Source: Pseudomonas sp. RIT-PI-S (GTDB taxonomy: Bacteria > Pseudomonadota > Gammaproteobacteria > Pseudomonadales > Pseudomonadaceae). From it: 64,000 bases of DNA. Positions 37,006 through 46,367 of this stretch are shown here, one piece after another (position 1 is the first letter of the stretch; each line of letters opens with the position of its first letter). A program made the translations under genes and the position numbers. Below the pieces are notes generated by a model. The model made no database searches. It saw only the letters and a list, made by a program, of their open reading frames with translations, and was not told where the DNA came from. The stretch spans positions 496,001 through 560,000 of the forward strand of contig NZ_JANZKJ010000001.1 in NCBI RefSeq assembly GCF_025642975.1, given 5' to 3'.

Positions 37006-38076
37006 ATGTACAAGTTGTTCAGGGACTGGACCCAGCGTTACTTCTCCGACGAAGAAGCAGTTGTGCTGGTGTTGCTGCTGGTGCTTGCCTTTACCGTGGT
37101 GCTCACGGTTGGGGGCATGCTTGCGCCGGTGCTGGCGGCCATGGTGCTGTCGTTCCTGATGCACGGCTTGGTCGCCCACCTGGAGCGCTGGAAAATGCCT
37201 CCGGCCATGGCAGTTGGGCTGGTGTTCACGCTGTTCATGGCCTTGTTGGCGGTAATAGCCCTGGTGCTGGTGCCACTGCTATGGCACCAGTTGATCACTC
37301 TGTTCAACGAGTTGCCCGGCATGCTGGGCAAGTGGCAGTCGCTGTTGCTGCTGTTGCCCGAGCGCTATCCGCACTTGGTCACCGATGAGCAGGTGTTGGC
37401 GGCGATCGAGGCGGCCCGGGGCGAGATCGGTAAGTTCGGCCAGTGGGCTTTAACCCTTTCGCTGTCCAGCCTGCCGTTTTTGGTCAACCTGATGATCTAC
37501 TGCGTGCTGGTGCCGATCCTGGTGTTCTTCTTCCTCAAGGATCGCGAGTTGATCCGCCACTGGATCAGCGGCTACCTGCCACGCGAGCGGGTACTGCTGA
37601 CCCGCGTGGCACAAGAGATGAACCGGCAGATCGCCAACTACATCCGCGGCAAGGTGGTGGAGATCGTGATCTGCGGGATTGCCACCTACATCGCCTTCGT
37701 GGCCTTGGGCCTGAACTACTCGGCGCTGCTGGCGTTGCTGGTGGGCATTTCGGTGGTCGTGCCCTACGTCGGCGCGGTGGTGGTGACCGTGCCCGTGGCG
37801 CTCATCGCGTTGTTCCAATGGGGCTGGGGCGATCAGTTCATCTACTTGATGGTGGTGTACGGGATCATCCAGGCCTTGGACGGCAATGTGCTGGTGCCGC
37901 TGTTGTTCTCGGAGGCAGTCAATCTGCACCCGGTGGCGATCATCTGCGCGGTGCTGCTGTTTGGCGGCCTGTGGGGGTTCTGGGGGATTTTCTTCGCCAT
38001 TCCCCTGGCCACGCTGGTCAAGGCCGTGCTGGAGGCCTGGCCACGCAACCAGGCCCCGGTCGCCCCGTTGTTATAG
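37006..38076 (+). CDS. AI-2E/PerM family membrane protein
   Basis: A 356-residue protein with about eight membrane segments and the family hallmarks VLVPLLWHQL, NLMIYCVLVPILVFFFLKDRE, IPLATLVKAVLEAW and VVPYVGAVVVTVP. PerM-like proteins are suggested exporters or permeases; the family name reflects TqsA, but a substrate cannot be read here. It is downstream of tusA and ends in a hairpin shared with bcp. Confidence 0.9.
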   Translation: MYKLFRDWTQRYFSDEEAVVLVLLLVLAFTVVLTVGGMLAPVLAAMVLSFLMHGLVAHLERWKMPPAMAVGLVFTLFMALLAVIALVLVPLLWHQLITLFNELPGMLGKWQSLLLLLPERYPHLVTDEQVLAAIEAARGEIGKFGQWALTLSLSSLPFLVNLMIYCVLVPILVFFFLKDRELIRHWISGYLPRERVLLTRVAQEMNRQIANYIRGKVVEIVICGIATYIAFVALGLNYSALLALLVGISVVVPYVGAVVVTVPVALIALFQWGWGDQFIYLMVVYGIIQALDGNVLVPLLFSEAVNLHPVAIICAVLLFGGLWGFWGIFFAIPLATLVKAVLEAWPRNQAPVAPLL

Positions 38077-38077
38077 G

Positions 38078-38099
38078 CGGGGGTTATCTACAACCCCCG
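38078..38099. terminator. Bidirectional terminator-like hairpin, perM/bcp
   Basis: CGGGGGTT and AACCCCCG form an eight-pair stem around a six-base loop, placed between the convergent perM and bcp and overlapping the bcp stop codon. There is no clear T run on either side, so its efficiency is uncertain. Confidence 0.5.
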
Positions 38100-38552
38100 T
38101 GCGGCTTCCAACACCTCGGCCACGTGCCCGGGCACTTTGACCCCGCGCCATTGCCGGCGCAGCACGCCCTGTTCGTCGATCAGAAAGGTGCTGCGGTCCA
38201 CGCCCAGGTATTCCTTGCCGTAGAGCTTCTTGAGCTTGATCACATCGAACAGCTGGCAGAGGGTTTCGTCCTTGTCGCTGATTAACTCGAAGGTAAAGCC
38301 CTGCTTGGCCTTGAAATTCTCATGGGACTTGAGCCCGTCCCGCGATACGCCGAACACCACGGCGCCCGCGGCCTCGAACTGTTCATGCAGGTCCCGGAAG
38401 CCTTGGCCTTGGGTCGTGCATCCAGGCGTGCTGTCCTTGGGATAGAAATAAAGCACCAGCTTGCGACCCCGTAGTTCCGCCAGGGAGATCGTGCGGCCAG
38501 AAGTGGCCTGGGCGGTGAAATCCGGCACCAGCTGGTCGAGGGCAACGGCCAT
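38088..38552 (-). CDS. bcp: Thioredoxin-dependent peroxiredoxin Bcp
   Basis: A 154-residue peroxiredoxin of the PrxQ/Bcp type that reduces hydrogen and organic peroxides. The peroxidatic Cys45 is in DSTPGCTTQGQGF. The position of the E. coli resolving Cys (residue 50) is Gln here, so it cannot use the usual C45-C50 intramolecular disulfide; one other Cys (ETLCQLF) is present. The neighbouring gcvR lies 10 bases upstream on the same strand, suggesting an operon. Confidence 0.95.
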   Translation of the reverse strand: MAVALDQLVPDFTAQATSGRTISLAELRGRKLVLYFYPKDSTPGCTTQGQGFRDLHEQFEAAGAVVFGVSRDGLKSHENFKAKQGFTFELISDKDETLCQLFDVIKLKKLYGKEYLGVDRSTFLIDEQGVLRRQWRGVKVPGHVAEVLEAARGL

Positions 38553-38562
38553 GGGCCACTCC

Positions 38563-39123
38563 TTACATCGGGTTCTGTGGGCGCCACGGTTCGATGAGCG
38601 CGTCCAGGTTGAGGGCGTCGGCGAAGTCCAGGAACTGGTCCCGCAACCAGCTGATTTGTACGCCAGCCGGCAAAGTCACGGTAAAGGTGGCGTTGAGCAT
38701 CATGCCGCCGGTTTGCGGCGCCTGGTAAGTGTCGCAGGTGAGGTTCTCCAGCTCGACGTTGTTGTCGATGAAGAACTGGCACAGCTCGTTGATGATGTCC
38801 GAGCGGTACACGGAGCTCACGTAGGCCACGTAGGGCAGCGACAACGGCCGGCTGTCCAGGGTCGAACTACGGACCACATTGACGTGCAGGTCGTGACGCT
38901 TGGCCAGGCCTGGCAGCAGGCCCTCCAGGCGGGCGAGGGCGTCCCAGTTGCCGGAAACCTGCAGCACCAACGCACTGAATTCGCCGTGGCGGGTCAGCCG
39001 GGACGTCACTACCGAGCAGCGGCTGTCGTGGCTGGCACGGCAGAGCACATTGGTCAGCTCCATGGGGTTGCGACCCATGGCGCTAAGGACGAGAAATTGT
39101 TCGCGAACGGGTGGGGTGGACAT
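38563..39123 (-). CDS. gcvR: Glycine cleavage system transcriptional repressor GcvR
   Basis: A 186-residue protein made of two ACT domains, starting EQFLVLSAMGRNPMELTNVLCRASHDSRCSVVTSRLTRHG and repeating at LPYVAYVSSVYRSDIINELCQFFIDNNVELENL. In E. coli GcvR represses glycine cleavage through GcvA; in pseudomonads the gene beside dapA and bcp is conserved but its exact target is not proven. It is divergent from dapA. Confidence 0.9.
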   Translation of the reverse strand: MSTPPVREQFLVLSAMGRNPMELTNVLCRASHDSRCSVVTSRLTRHGEFSALVLQVSGNWDALARLEGLLPGLAKRHDLHVNVVRSSTLDSRPLSLPYVAYVSSVYRSDIINELCQFFIDNNVELENLTCDTYQAPQTGGMMLNATFTVTLPAGVQISWLRDQFLDFADALNLDALIEPWRPQNPM

Positions 39124-39370
39124 GCAGCCTTCCTAAAGCGATGAGCGGTCAACACAGGCGGGCGCCGCGGGAGGTCACCGTACCACGGCCGGCCACGGGG
39201 CGAGCCATGTTACGAAGCGACCGCGGCGGTGGCGCTCGCCCATGTCGATCAAAGGATCAAGGGTAGCGAAAAGCGCCGTCCGTGGGAATGCTCGAAACCG
39301 TGGCGTCGCTTGTGCAAGGCCGGTGGCGCCAGTACCATTACCGCTCTCTTTTTCCGGCAGGAGCGGTTGC

Positions 39371-40249
39371 ATGTTCTCGGGCAGCATGGTGGCGCTGGTC
39401 ACCCCGATGGATGCCAAGGGCAGTCTCGACTGGGACGCTCTCAGCAAGCTGGTGGATTTCCACCTGGATAATGGCACCAATGCCATCGTAGCCGTCGGTA
39501 CCACCGGTGAATCGGCCACCCTGGACGTACAGGAACACATCGAGGTTATCCGCCGGGTCGTCGATCAGGTAGGCAAACGCATTCCGGTCATCGCCGGCAC
39601 TGGCGCCAACTCCACGCGTGAAGCGGTGGAACTGACCACCAACGCCAAGAACGCTGGCGCCGACGCTTGCCTGCTGGTAACCCCTTACTACAACAAGCCG
39701 ACCCAGGAAGGCTTGTATCAGCATTTCCGCCACATCGCCGAAGCCGTGGCCATTCCGCAGATCCTTTACAACGTGCCGGGCCGTACCGCCTGCGACATGC
39801 AGGCCGACACCGTGGCGCGGCTGTCGAAGGTGGGTAACATCATCGGCATCAAGGAAGCCACCGGCGACCTGCACCGGGCCAAGGACATCCTTGACCGCGT
39901 CAGCGCGGACTTCCTGTTGCTGTCCGGCGATGATCCTACCGCGGTCGAGCTGATCCTCATGGGCGGCAAGGGCAATATCTCGGTGACCGCCAACGTCGCT
40001 CCTCGGCAAATGGCCGACCTCTGCGCCGCGGCGCTCAAAGGCGAGGCGGCCGCTGCTCGTGATTTGAACGAGAAGCTGATGCCCCTGCACAAGAATCTTT
40101 TCCTCGAGGCCAACCCGATCCCGGTGAAGTTCGCGCTACATGAAATGGGCCTGATGGCCGAAGGCATCCGCCTGCCGCTCACCTGGTTGAGTGAACCCTG
40201 TCAAGAGCCGCTGCGGCAGGCCCTGCGCCAGTCCGGCGTTCTGGTTTGA
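39371..40249 (+). CDS. dapA: 4-hydroxy-tetrahydrodipicolinate synthase
   Basis: A 292-residue class I aldolase that condenses pyruvate with aspartate semialdehyde in lysine and diaminopimelate synthesis. The Schiff-base Lys161 (IGIKEATGD), Tyr133 (LYNVPGRTA) and the pyruvate-binding GTTGES are in place, with [14 protein letters not shown] 39371 has AGGAG upstream and gives the family length; an in-frame ATG at 39242 is not used. It is followed after 17 bases by bamC, the common dapA-bamC pair. Confidence 0.97.
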   Translation: MFSGSMVALVTPMDAKGSLDWDALSKLVDFHLDNGTNAIVAVGTTGESATLDVQEHIEVIRRVVDQVGKRIPVIAGTGANSTREAVELTTNAKNAGADACLLVTPYYNKPTQEGLYQHFRHIAEAVAIPQILYNVPGRTACDMQADTVARLSKVGNIIGIKEATGDLHRAKDILDRVSADFLLLSGDDPTAVELILMGGKGNISVTANVAPRQMADLCAAALKGEAAAARDLNEKLMPLHKNLFLEANPIPVKFALHEMGLMAEGIRLPLTWLSEPCQEPLRQALRQSGVLV

Positions 40250-40266
40250 GTGAGGAAGTACAACGC

Positions 40267-41382
40267 ATGAAGCGCTTGGCTGGTCTTTCCGCCCTTGCTG
40301 TCATTATTTCGAGTACCAGTGGCTGCGGTTGGCTCTGGGGTGAGCACGGCTATTTCCGTGATCGTGGCAACGACTACCTGGACGCCCGGCGCACTGCGCC
40401 GATGAACCTCCCGGACGGCGTCGCCACCACCAAGCGCCTCGACCCACTGCTGCCTATCCCACGCAACGTCGCCGACGACACCGCGTTGACCGATTACGAA
40501 GTGCCGCGCCCACAACCCCTCTCGGTGGTCGCGGACAGCAGCGACTTCACCTTGCAGAAGAGCGCCGCCAGCCGCTGGATTCTGGCTCAGCGCCCGCCTG
40601 CCGAAGCCTGGCCGGTAGCCCGCCAGTTCTTCGAGGACAACGGCTTCCGCATCGAGCACGAAAGCGTTCAAACCGGCGAATTCACCACGGCCTGGCAGCC
40701 CTTCGATAGCCTGTCCAGTGACCTCGGCCAGCGCCTGCGTGGAAGTTCGGACGTCAACGGCGACATCCGTTTGCAAGTGCGGGTAGAACCAGGCGTGCAG
40801 CGCAACACCAGTGAAATCTACGTGGTCAGTGCGCAGCGCCCCGCCGGCAGCACCGCGAACGTTGATTTCCCTGCTCGTACCACCAGCGGCGTGGACGCGA
40901 CCCTGGTCGACGAAATGCTCTCCAGCCTGACTCGCGGCGCCGAGAAGGGTGGATCGGTTTCCCTGCTGGCCGCGCGTGACTTCGACGCGCCAGGCCAAGT
41001 GGCAATGAGCGAAGACGGCAGCGGCAACCCGGTGCTTACCGTGGGCAGCGACCTGGATCGCGCGTGGTCCAGCGTGGGCCGCGCGCTTGAACAGGGTGGT
41101 AAATGGCGCGTCGAGGACATCAACCGCAGCCTGGGCCTGTACTACATCAACCTCGCTGAAAAAGGCGGCCGGCCAGAAGACAACAAGCCGGGCTTCTTCA
41201 GCGGCCTGTTCAGCCATGAGCCGACCAAGGAAGAAATCGAAGCTCGCGCCGAGCGCTACCAGGTTCGCCTGAGCAAGGTAGGCGACGCGGTGCAGGTGAC
41301 TGTAGAGAAGAACATCAACACCGTGGCCCCGGCGGACGTCGCCCATCGTGTGTTGAGCGTCATCCAGGACAACCTGGGCTAA
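40267..41382 (+). CDS. bamC: Outer-membrane assembly lipoprotein BamC
   Basis: A 371-residue lipoprotein component of the BAM complex that inserts outer-membrane beta-barrels. The signal peptide ends at lipobox SGC (MKRLAGLSALAVIISSTSGC), followed by the typical unstructured region that binds BamD, then two helix-grip domains (VARQFFEDNGFRIEHES and VGRALEQGGKWRVEDINRSLGLYYI). ATG 40267 with GAGGAAG upstream is preferred over the TTG at 40246 that overlaps dapA. Confidence 0.93.
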   Translation: MKRLAGLSALAVIISSTSGCGWLWGEHGYFRDRGNDYLDARRTAPMNLPDGVATTKRLDPLLPIPRNVADDTALTDYEVPRPQPLSVVADSSDFTLQKSAASRWILAQRPPAEAWPVARQFFEDNGFRIEHESVQTGEFTTAWQPFDSLSSDLGQRLRGSSDVNGDIRLQVRVEPGVQRNTSEIYVVSAQRPAGSTANVDFPARTTSGVDATLVDEMLSSLTRGAEKGGSVSLLAARDFDAPGQVAMSEDGSGNPVLTVGSDLDRAWSSVGRALEQGGKWRVEDINRSLGLYYINLAEKGGRPEDNKPGFFSGLFSHEPTKEEIEARAERYQVRLSKVGDAVQVTVEKNINTVAPADVAHRVLSVIQDNLG

Positions 41383-41383
41383 C

Positions 41384-42142
41384 GTGCGCTTCGCCGTTCT
41401 CGGAAGCGGAAGCCAAGGGAATGGCACGCTCGTCTCCAGCGGTAGCACGCTGGTGCTGGTGGACTGCGGCTTCTCGCTGCGGGAGACCGAACGGCGCATG
41501 GCGTTGCTGGGCGTACACCCGGCTCAGTTGAAGGCGGTATTGATCACCCATGAGCATGCCGACCATGTGCACGGCGTGGAACTGCTGTCACGGCGCTACA
41601 ATGTGCCGGTATACCTGAGCGAAGGTACCCGCAGCGGTTTGCGCAAGCCGGTGTTGCCGGCCCGCCTGGTGCATTGCGGCGATGCGTTCGACCTGGGTGA
41701 ACTGCACGTGCGCGTGGTTGGTGTGGCCCATGATGCGCGCGAGCCTACCCACTATGTGTTCAGCGACGGCAAGCGGCGTTTTGGGCTGCTCACCGACCTG
41801 GGCTCTTGGTGCCCGAAGGTGATGAAGCACTACAGCGGCCTGGATGCCTTGATGATCGAGGCCAACCATTGCCGAGATCTGCTCGCCAGCGGTCCGTACC
41901 CGTACTACCTCAAGCAGCGGGTGGGCGGTGACCGGGGGCATTTGAACAACCATCAGGCCGCGGGCCTGGTGGCCGAACTGGGATGGCAGGGCTTGCAGCA
42001 TCTGGTGCTCGCCCACCTCAGCCAGAAGAACAACCTGCCGGAACGTGCCAGGCAGTGCTTCGTCGACACCCTCGGGTGCGACCCTGCCTGGCTACAACTG
42101 GCGGATCAGGCCTCAGGGCTCGATTGGCGGCATATCGCCTAG
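41384..42142 (+). CDS. MBL-fold metallohydrolase
   Basis: A 252-residue metallo-beta-lactamase-fold protein with the zinc motif THEHADHVHG and C-terminal HLSQKNNLPERA, similar to the YycJ/WalJ group of single-domain phosphodiesterases or nucleases. Start GTG 41384 lies one base after the bamC stop, so it is co-translated with that gene. The substrate is unknown; the family includes 5'-3' exonucleases. Conserved in this position in pseudomonads, between bamC and purC. Confidence 0.87.
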   Translation: MRFAVLGSGSQGNGTLVSSGSTLVLVDCGFSLRETERRMALLGVHPAQLKAVLITHEHADHVHGVELLSRRYNVPVYLSEGTRSGLRKPVLPARLVHCGDAFDLGELHVRVVGVAHDAREPTHYVFSDGKRRFGLLTDLGSWCPKVMKHYSGLDALMIEANHCRDLLASGPYPYYLKQRVGGDRGHLNNHQAAGLVAELGWQGLQHLVLAHLSQKNNLPERARQCFVDTLGCDPAWLQLADQASGLDWRHIA

Positions 42143-42199
42143 GGTGCGTGCACCGTCCAGTGCAGCCCCAGCCCCTTTATTCAGTTACCGGAGCCCATC

Positions 42200-42910
42200 A
42201 TGGAAAAACGCGAAGAACTCTACCGCGGCAAGGCCAAGTCGGTTTACAAGACCGATGACGCCGACCGCCTGGTCCTGCTGTTTCGCAACGACACCTCGGC
42301 GTTCGATGGTAAGCGTATCGAGCAGCTCGATCGCAAGGGCATGGTGAACAACAAGTTCAACGCCTTCATCATGCAAAAGCTCGAGCAGGCCGGGGTGCCG
42401 ACCCAGTTTGACCGCTTGCTGGGCGACAATGAGTGCCTGGTGAAGAAGCTCGACATGATCCCGGTAGAGTGCGTAGTGCGTAACTATGCCGCCGGCAGCC
42501 TGGTCAAGCGCCTGGGCGTGGAGGAGGGCAAGAAGCTGGAGCCGTCCACCTTCGAACTGTTCCTTAAAAACGATGCTATGGGTGACCCCTTCATCAACGA
42601 ATCCCACGTGGTGGCGTTCGGCTGGGGCACCGCCGAGCAGTTGGCGACCATGAAGCAGCTGTCGTTGAAGGTCAACGAGGTGCTGAGCAAGCTGTTCGAC
42701 GACGCCGGCCTGCTGTTGGTGGACTTCAAGCTGGAATTCGGCGTGTTCCATGGCCAGATCGTATTGGGCGATGAATTCAGCCCCGACGGCTGCCGCCTGT
42801 GGGACAAGGAAACCCGCAAGAAGATGGACAAGGACCGCTTCCGCCAGGGGCTGGGTGGTGTGATCGAAGCCTACGAAGAGGTCGCGCAGCGCCTGGGCGT
42901 TCCGCTGTAA
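42200..42910 (+). CDS. purC: SAICAR synthetase
   Basis: A 236-residue enzyme that joins aspartate to CAIR in purine synthesis. Motifs are [50 protein letters not shown] and [13 protein letters not shown]. Its length is normal. It is the last protein gene before tRNA-Ser and the change in base composition. Confidence 0.97.
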   Translation: MEKREELYRGKAKSVYKTDDADRLVLLFRNDTSAFDGKRIEQLDRKGMVNNKFNAFIMQKLEQAGVPTQFDRLLGDNECLVKKLDMIPVECVVRNYAAGSLVKRLGVEEGKKLEPSTFELFLKNDAMGDPFINESHVVAFGWGTAEQLATMKQLSLKVNEVLSKLFDDAGLLLVDFKLEFGVFHGQIVLGDEFSPDGCRLWDKETRKKMDKDRFRQGLGGVIEAYEEVAQRLGVPL

Positions 42911-43003
42911 GCGCAGCCGTCACGCAAACGCCTGATAGCACGCGGTTTTTTTTCACCAGGGGGGTTCGCCTCCAATGAAACTGCTGCTATCATGCGCGCC
43001 ACT

Positions 43004-43093
43004 GGAGAGATGCCGGAGTGGCCGAACGGGACGGATTCGAAATCCGTTGTACCCTCGCGGGTACCTAGGGTTCAAATCCCTATCTCTCCGCCA
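43004..43093 (+). tRNA. tRNA-Ser (anticodon CGA)
   Basis: A 90-base type II tRNA. The acceptor stem GGAGAGA pairs with TCTCTCC; the anticodon arm ACGGA-TTCGAAA-TCCGT places CGA at 43038-43040, reading UCG; a long variable arm (TACCCTCGCGGGTA) identifies serine; the T arm contains GGTTCAAATCC; CCA is encoded. Serine tRNA genes are frequent integration sites for genomic islands, and AT-richer DNA begins just downstream. Confidence 0.95.
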
Positions 43094-43099
43094 TACATG

Positions 43100-43139
43100 A
43101 AAAACCCCCGCAAGTCTTCGATTTGTGGGGTTTTTTTTT
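43100..43139 (+). terminator. Terminator after tRNA-Ser
   Basis: AAAACCCCCGCAA and its near complement TTTGTGGGG form the stem, followed by nine T. It begins seven bases after the tRNA CCA end. Confidence 0.92.
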
Positions 43140-43895
43140 GGGGGCTTGAAAGCGGGAGCTGTTTTTTAAGTTATTTCTCTCAGGCTAGTTCTAGAAATCC
43201 CCAGCGGATGTAGGTCGATCAGCTAGACCAATGCCTCGATTGCATGGTCTGAGTATCCCTGATCCGAGAAAAGCCGTACGAATCCAGCGGCGGCCTTGAG
43301 CTGAAGCAAACGTCTATTACATTATGCTTCGGTAGATGTAAGTGGGGCGTTAGGATTACAGGATGCATTCTTCTCTTAGACGATGGTGCCTTGGTGAGCT
43401 GGGCGGCGAGGTATATCTAGAGCTTTGTCGCACCGCGAACTCGTCGGATTCATTATCTTGCCACTGATGCTCAGACGTGGCGCCCTCGGCCGGCCCATCG
43501 CTTGACCAGCGAAGATGCGAAGTATCAGGCTGGGCTTGGTCATATCATCAAAGTTGATTTGATTTAGGCACAATATGTACCCTTGTCTCGCCTGCGTTTG
43601 CTCCGACCCGCAGCTGTTGCAATAGAGATGTTGCTGCCAAAGTCCATGATTGAGTACTTAGTTATATCTGGTGTACATTAGCAGTCTGTGCCTGTTGCAA
43701 TCCATGATCTGGATTCTAGTCTGTGGGTGAATTCGTCTGCTGGCCTGATTTCTGAGGATGCCGTGGTAGCGATTCGTCAGGAATCGTGGTAAGGGTTGCT
43801 GCATTGCTCGACGTACATGATCCCGGCAGGTAGTCAGGAGTGCGAAGGATGACGTACATCGGTACTGGTTGTCTTAAAATCGAAAAGGACTGTGG
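43140..43895. other. Non-coding leader of the polysaccharide cluster
   Basis: A 756-base stretch with no supportable gene. Short frames of up to 65 codons on either strand match nothing recognised, and the sequence is interrupted by stops in all frames. Base composition is intermediate between the GC-rich chromosome and the AT-richer cluster. It probably holds the cluster promoter and may be remains of decayed genes from earlier insertion or deletion. No repeat of the tRNA 3' end was seen in it. Confidence 0.55.
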
Positions 43896-45020
43896 ATGGC
43901 GATGAAAACATTATGTGTCTTTGGTACTCGTCCAGAGGCTATTAAAATGGCGCCGCTTGCGATTGCATTACGTGACGATCCTCGCTTTGATGCGAAAGTG
44001 TGCGTGACTGGGCAGCATAGGCACATGCTTGATCAGGTGCTGAGCCTATTCGAAATTAATCCAGATTATGATCTCGATATCATGCAGGCCGGTCAGGACC
44101 TGACAGATGTTACTACTGCTATCTTGACCGGGATGAAGGGGGTGTTAGCTACTTACCGGCCCGATATAGTTTTGGTTCATGGCGACACCGCTACTACTTT
44201 CGCAGTAACTTTGGCCAGCTATTATCATCGCATTCCTGTTGCACATGTTGAAGCAGGGTTGCGCACAGGTAACTTGCTTTCTCCTTGGCCAGAAGAAGGA
44301 AATCGAAAACTTACCGCAGCACTTTCCGCCAAACACTTGGCTCCAACAGATGCCGCCCGGGAAAATCTTATACGCGAAGGTGTGTCCGCGGAGAGCATAT
44401 GGGTGACCGGAAACACAGTTATCGACGCGCTGCTTTCAGTTATTGAAAAAATAGACAAGGATACTGAACTTTCAAAAAGCTTGAGCGAGCAGTTTTCCTT
44501 TCTTTCGCCCGTCCGTCGAACTCTGCTCGTTACCGGGCACCGCCGTGAAAACTTCGGCAATGGTTTCCTCGACATCTGTTCAGCGCTTAAAGATATCGCC
44601 TCAAGTTTTCCGGAGGTCGATATTGTTTATCCGGTTCATTTGAATCCGAATGTTCAGGGCCCGGTTAGGCAGCTTTTGGCAAATATCCCCAATATATTTT
44701 TGATCGAGCCACTTGAATATCTTCCTTTTGTTTACCTTATGTCGCGCAGCTACCTAATCCTTACGGATTCGGGGGGGATTCAGGAGGAGGCGCCATCTCT
44801 GGGCAAGCCTGTATTGGTGATGCGGAGCACGACGGAACGACCTGAAGCGGTGAGTGCTGGTACTGTTAAATTAACAGGAACTGACCGCCAGCTTATCTTT
44901 GATAGCGTCCAAGAACTGTTGGTCGATGCCCATAAATACCAAAAGATGAGTATTGCTCATAATCCCTATGGGGATGGGCAGGCATGCCAGCGGATCATTC
45001 AAGCATTGTTGGAAATTTGA
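43896..45020 (+). CDS. wecB: UDP-GlcNAc 2-epimerase (non-hydrolysing)
   Basis: A 374-residue enzyme interconverting UDP-GlcNAc and UDP-ManNAc. All hallmark motifs are present: [60 protein letters not shown] and [22 protein letters not shown]. First gene of the cluster, with AAAGGAC upstream of ATG 43896; ATG 43902 is possible. wecC follows after 14 bases, so the pair makes UDP-ManNAcA. In this context it feeds surface-polysaccharide assembly rather than enterobacterial common antigen. Confidence 0.96.
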   Translation: MAMKTLCVFGTRPEAIKMAPLAIALRDDPRFDAKVCVTGQHRHMLDQVLSLFEINPDYDLDIMQAGQDLTDVTTAILTGMKGVLATYRPDIVLVHGDTATTFAVTLASYYHRIPVAHVEAGLRTGNLLSPWPEEGNRKLTAALSAKHLAPTDAARENLIREGVSAESIWVTGNTVIDALLSVIEKIDKDTELSKSLSEQFSFLSPVRRTLLVTGHRRENFGNGFLDICSALKDIASSFPEVDIVYPVHLNPNVQGPVRQLLANIPNIFLIEPLEYLPFVYLMSRSYLILTDSGGIQEEAPSLGKPVLVMRSTTERPEAVSAGTVKLTGTDRQLIFDSVQELLVDAHKYQKMSIAHNPYGDGQACQRIIQALLEI

Positions 45021-45034
45021 CGGGGTAGGGTGCG

Positions 45035-46303
45035 ATGTTATTCGATAAAGTTGCTGTAGTCGGGTTGGGGTATATAGGGCTACCTACAGCTGCCGTATTT
45101 GCAGCGCGGAAGAAAAAAGTTATCGGTATCGATGTAAATGTTTCCGCGGTTAATACTATCAATAGCGGTAATGTGCATATAGTCGAGCCAGAGCTGGATA
45201 TTGTTGTGCGAGCCGCTGTTGAGCAGGGGTATCTGCGAGCCAGTACGGTTCCGGAAACCGCTGATGCATTTTTGATAGCTGTCCCAACACCTTTCAAAGA
45301 AGATTATCATCCGGATTTATCCTACATAGAAGCGGCCAGTAAGGCGATAGCACCGTACTTGCGACCGGGGAACCTAGTAATATTGGAGTCTACGTCTCCC
45401 GTCGGCGCCACAGAGCAAATGGCGATGTGGCTGGCTCAGGCACGCCCTGATCTCACCTTTCCATCCAGTCACGGTCAGAATTCAGATATCCGGATCGCTC
45501 ATTGTCCGGAACGTGTGCTTCCCGGGCATGTATTGCGAGAGCTTATTTCCAATGACAGGATCATCGGTGGCTTGACCCCAAGCTGCTCTGAAGCGGCCGT
45601 GCAACTTTATAAGACGTTTACTGAAGGTCAATGCATCGTAACTGATGCTAGAACTGCAGAAATGTGCAAACTTACCGAAAATAGCTTCCGGGACGTGAAT
45701 ATCGCATTTGCTAACGAACTTTCACTTATTTGTGATTCGCTTGGTATTAATGTTTGGGAGTTGATTCGTCTTGCCAATCATCACCCAAGGGTAAATATTC
45801 TGCAACCCGGGCCGGGAGTAGGAGGACATTGCATAGCAGTAGATCCTTGGTTCATTGTGAGTAGCGTTCCAGAGCATGCAAAATTAATCCGTACCGCCAG
45901 GGAAGTTAATGATCATAAACCTGAGTGGGTGTTGCAAAAAATAGATGCCGCTGTAGGCGCTTTCCTTCAAAAGAATCCTGATAAAACTGCCGCTACAACT
46001 AGCATTGCCTGCCTAGGTTTGGCTTTCAAGCCAGATATCGATGATCTCCGGGAAAGTCCGGCAATGCACATCGCGACGTCCTTGGCAACTAATTATCCTG
46101 GAAAGCTCTACTTTGTTGAACCTTATATAGAGAAACTTCCAGCTAGCTTGGGTGCGGCTGCAAAGCTTTGTGATTTTGATATGGCATTGGATCAAGCAGA
46201 TATTATAGTTCTTCTGGTTGATCACACTGCATTTAAAAATGTTTCCGAAAGCCGGCTGAAAGGGCGGCAAATTATTGATACACGTGGCGTATGGACTAGC
46301 TAA
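45035..46303 (+). CDS. wecC: UDP-N-acetyl-D-mannosamine dehydrogenase
   Basis: A 422-residue UDP-sugar dehydrogenase that oxidises UDP-ManNAc to UDP-ManNAcA with two NAD+. The Rossmann motif is VGLGYIGLPTAAVFA, with VPTPF, LESTSPVGATEQ, HCPERVLPG, and the catalytic Cys in GPGVGGHCIAVDPWF. The sequence is of the WecC type rather than UDP-glucose dehydrogenase. It is directly downstream of wecB. Codon use is AT-rich compared with the housekeeping genes to the left. Confidence 0.95.
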   Translation: MLFDKVAVVGLGYIGLPTAAVFAARKKKVIGIDVNVSAVNTINSGNVHIVEPELDIVVRAAVEQGYLRASTVPETADAFLIAVPTPFKEDYHPDLSYIEAASKAIAPYLRPGNLVILESTSPVGATEQMAMWLAQARPDLTFPSSHGQNSDIRIAHCPERVLPGHVLRELISNDRIIGGLTPSCSEAAVQLYKTFTEGQCIVTDARTAEMCKLTENSFRDVNIAFANELSLICDSLGINVWELIRLANHHPRVNILQPGPGVGGHCIAVDPWFIVSSVPEHAKLIRTAREVNDHKPEWVLQKIDAAVGAFLQKNPDKTAATTSIACLGLAFKPDIDDLRESPAMHIATSLATNYPGKLYFVEPYIEKLPASLGAAAKLCDFDMALDQADIIVLLVDHTAFKNVSESRLKGRQIIDTRGVWTS

Positions 46304-46367
46304 TTACTACTTCCAGGATCAAAAATAAGAGATCGGCGATAAGCAGGGTGCGAAAAGGATGCGATGC

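Noticed and set aside
43376..43573. 65-codon minus-strand frame downstream of tRNA-Ser
   Set aside because: No ribosome-binding site of note and no resemblance to known proteins; treated as part of the non-coding stretch.
43764..43771. GGTAGCG-containing segment resembling the ops element used by RfaH
   Set aside because: Only about seven bases match, the rest of the JUMPstart sequence is absent, and RfaH dependence of Pseudomonas surface-glycan loci is not established.
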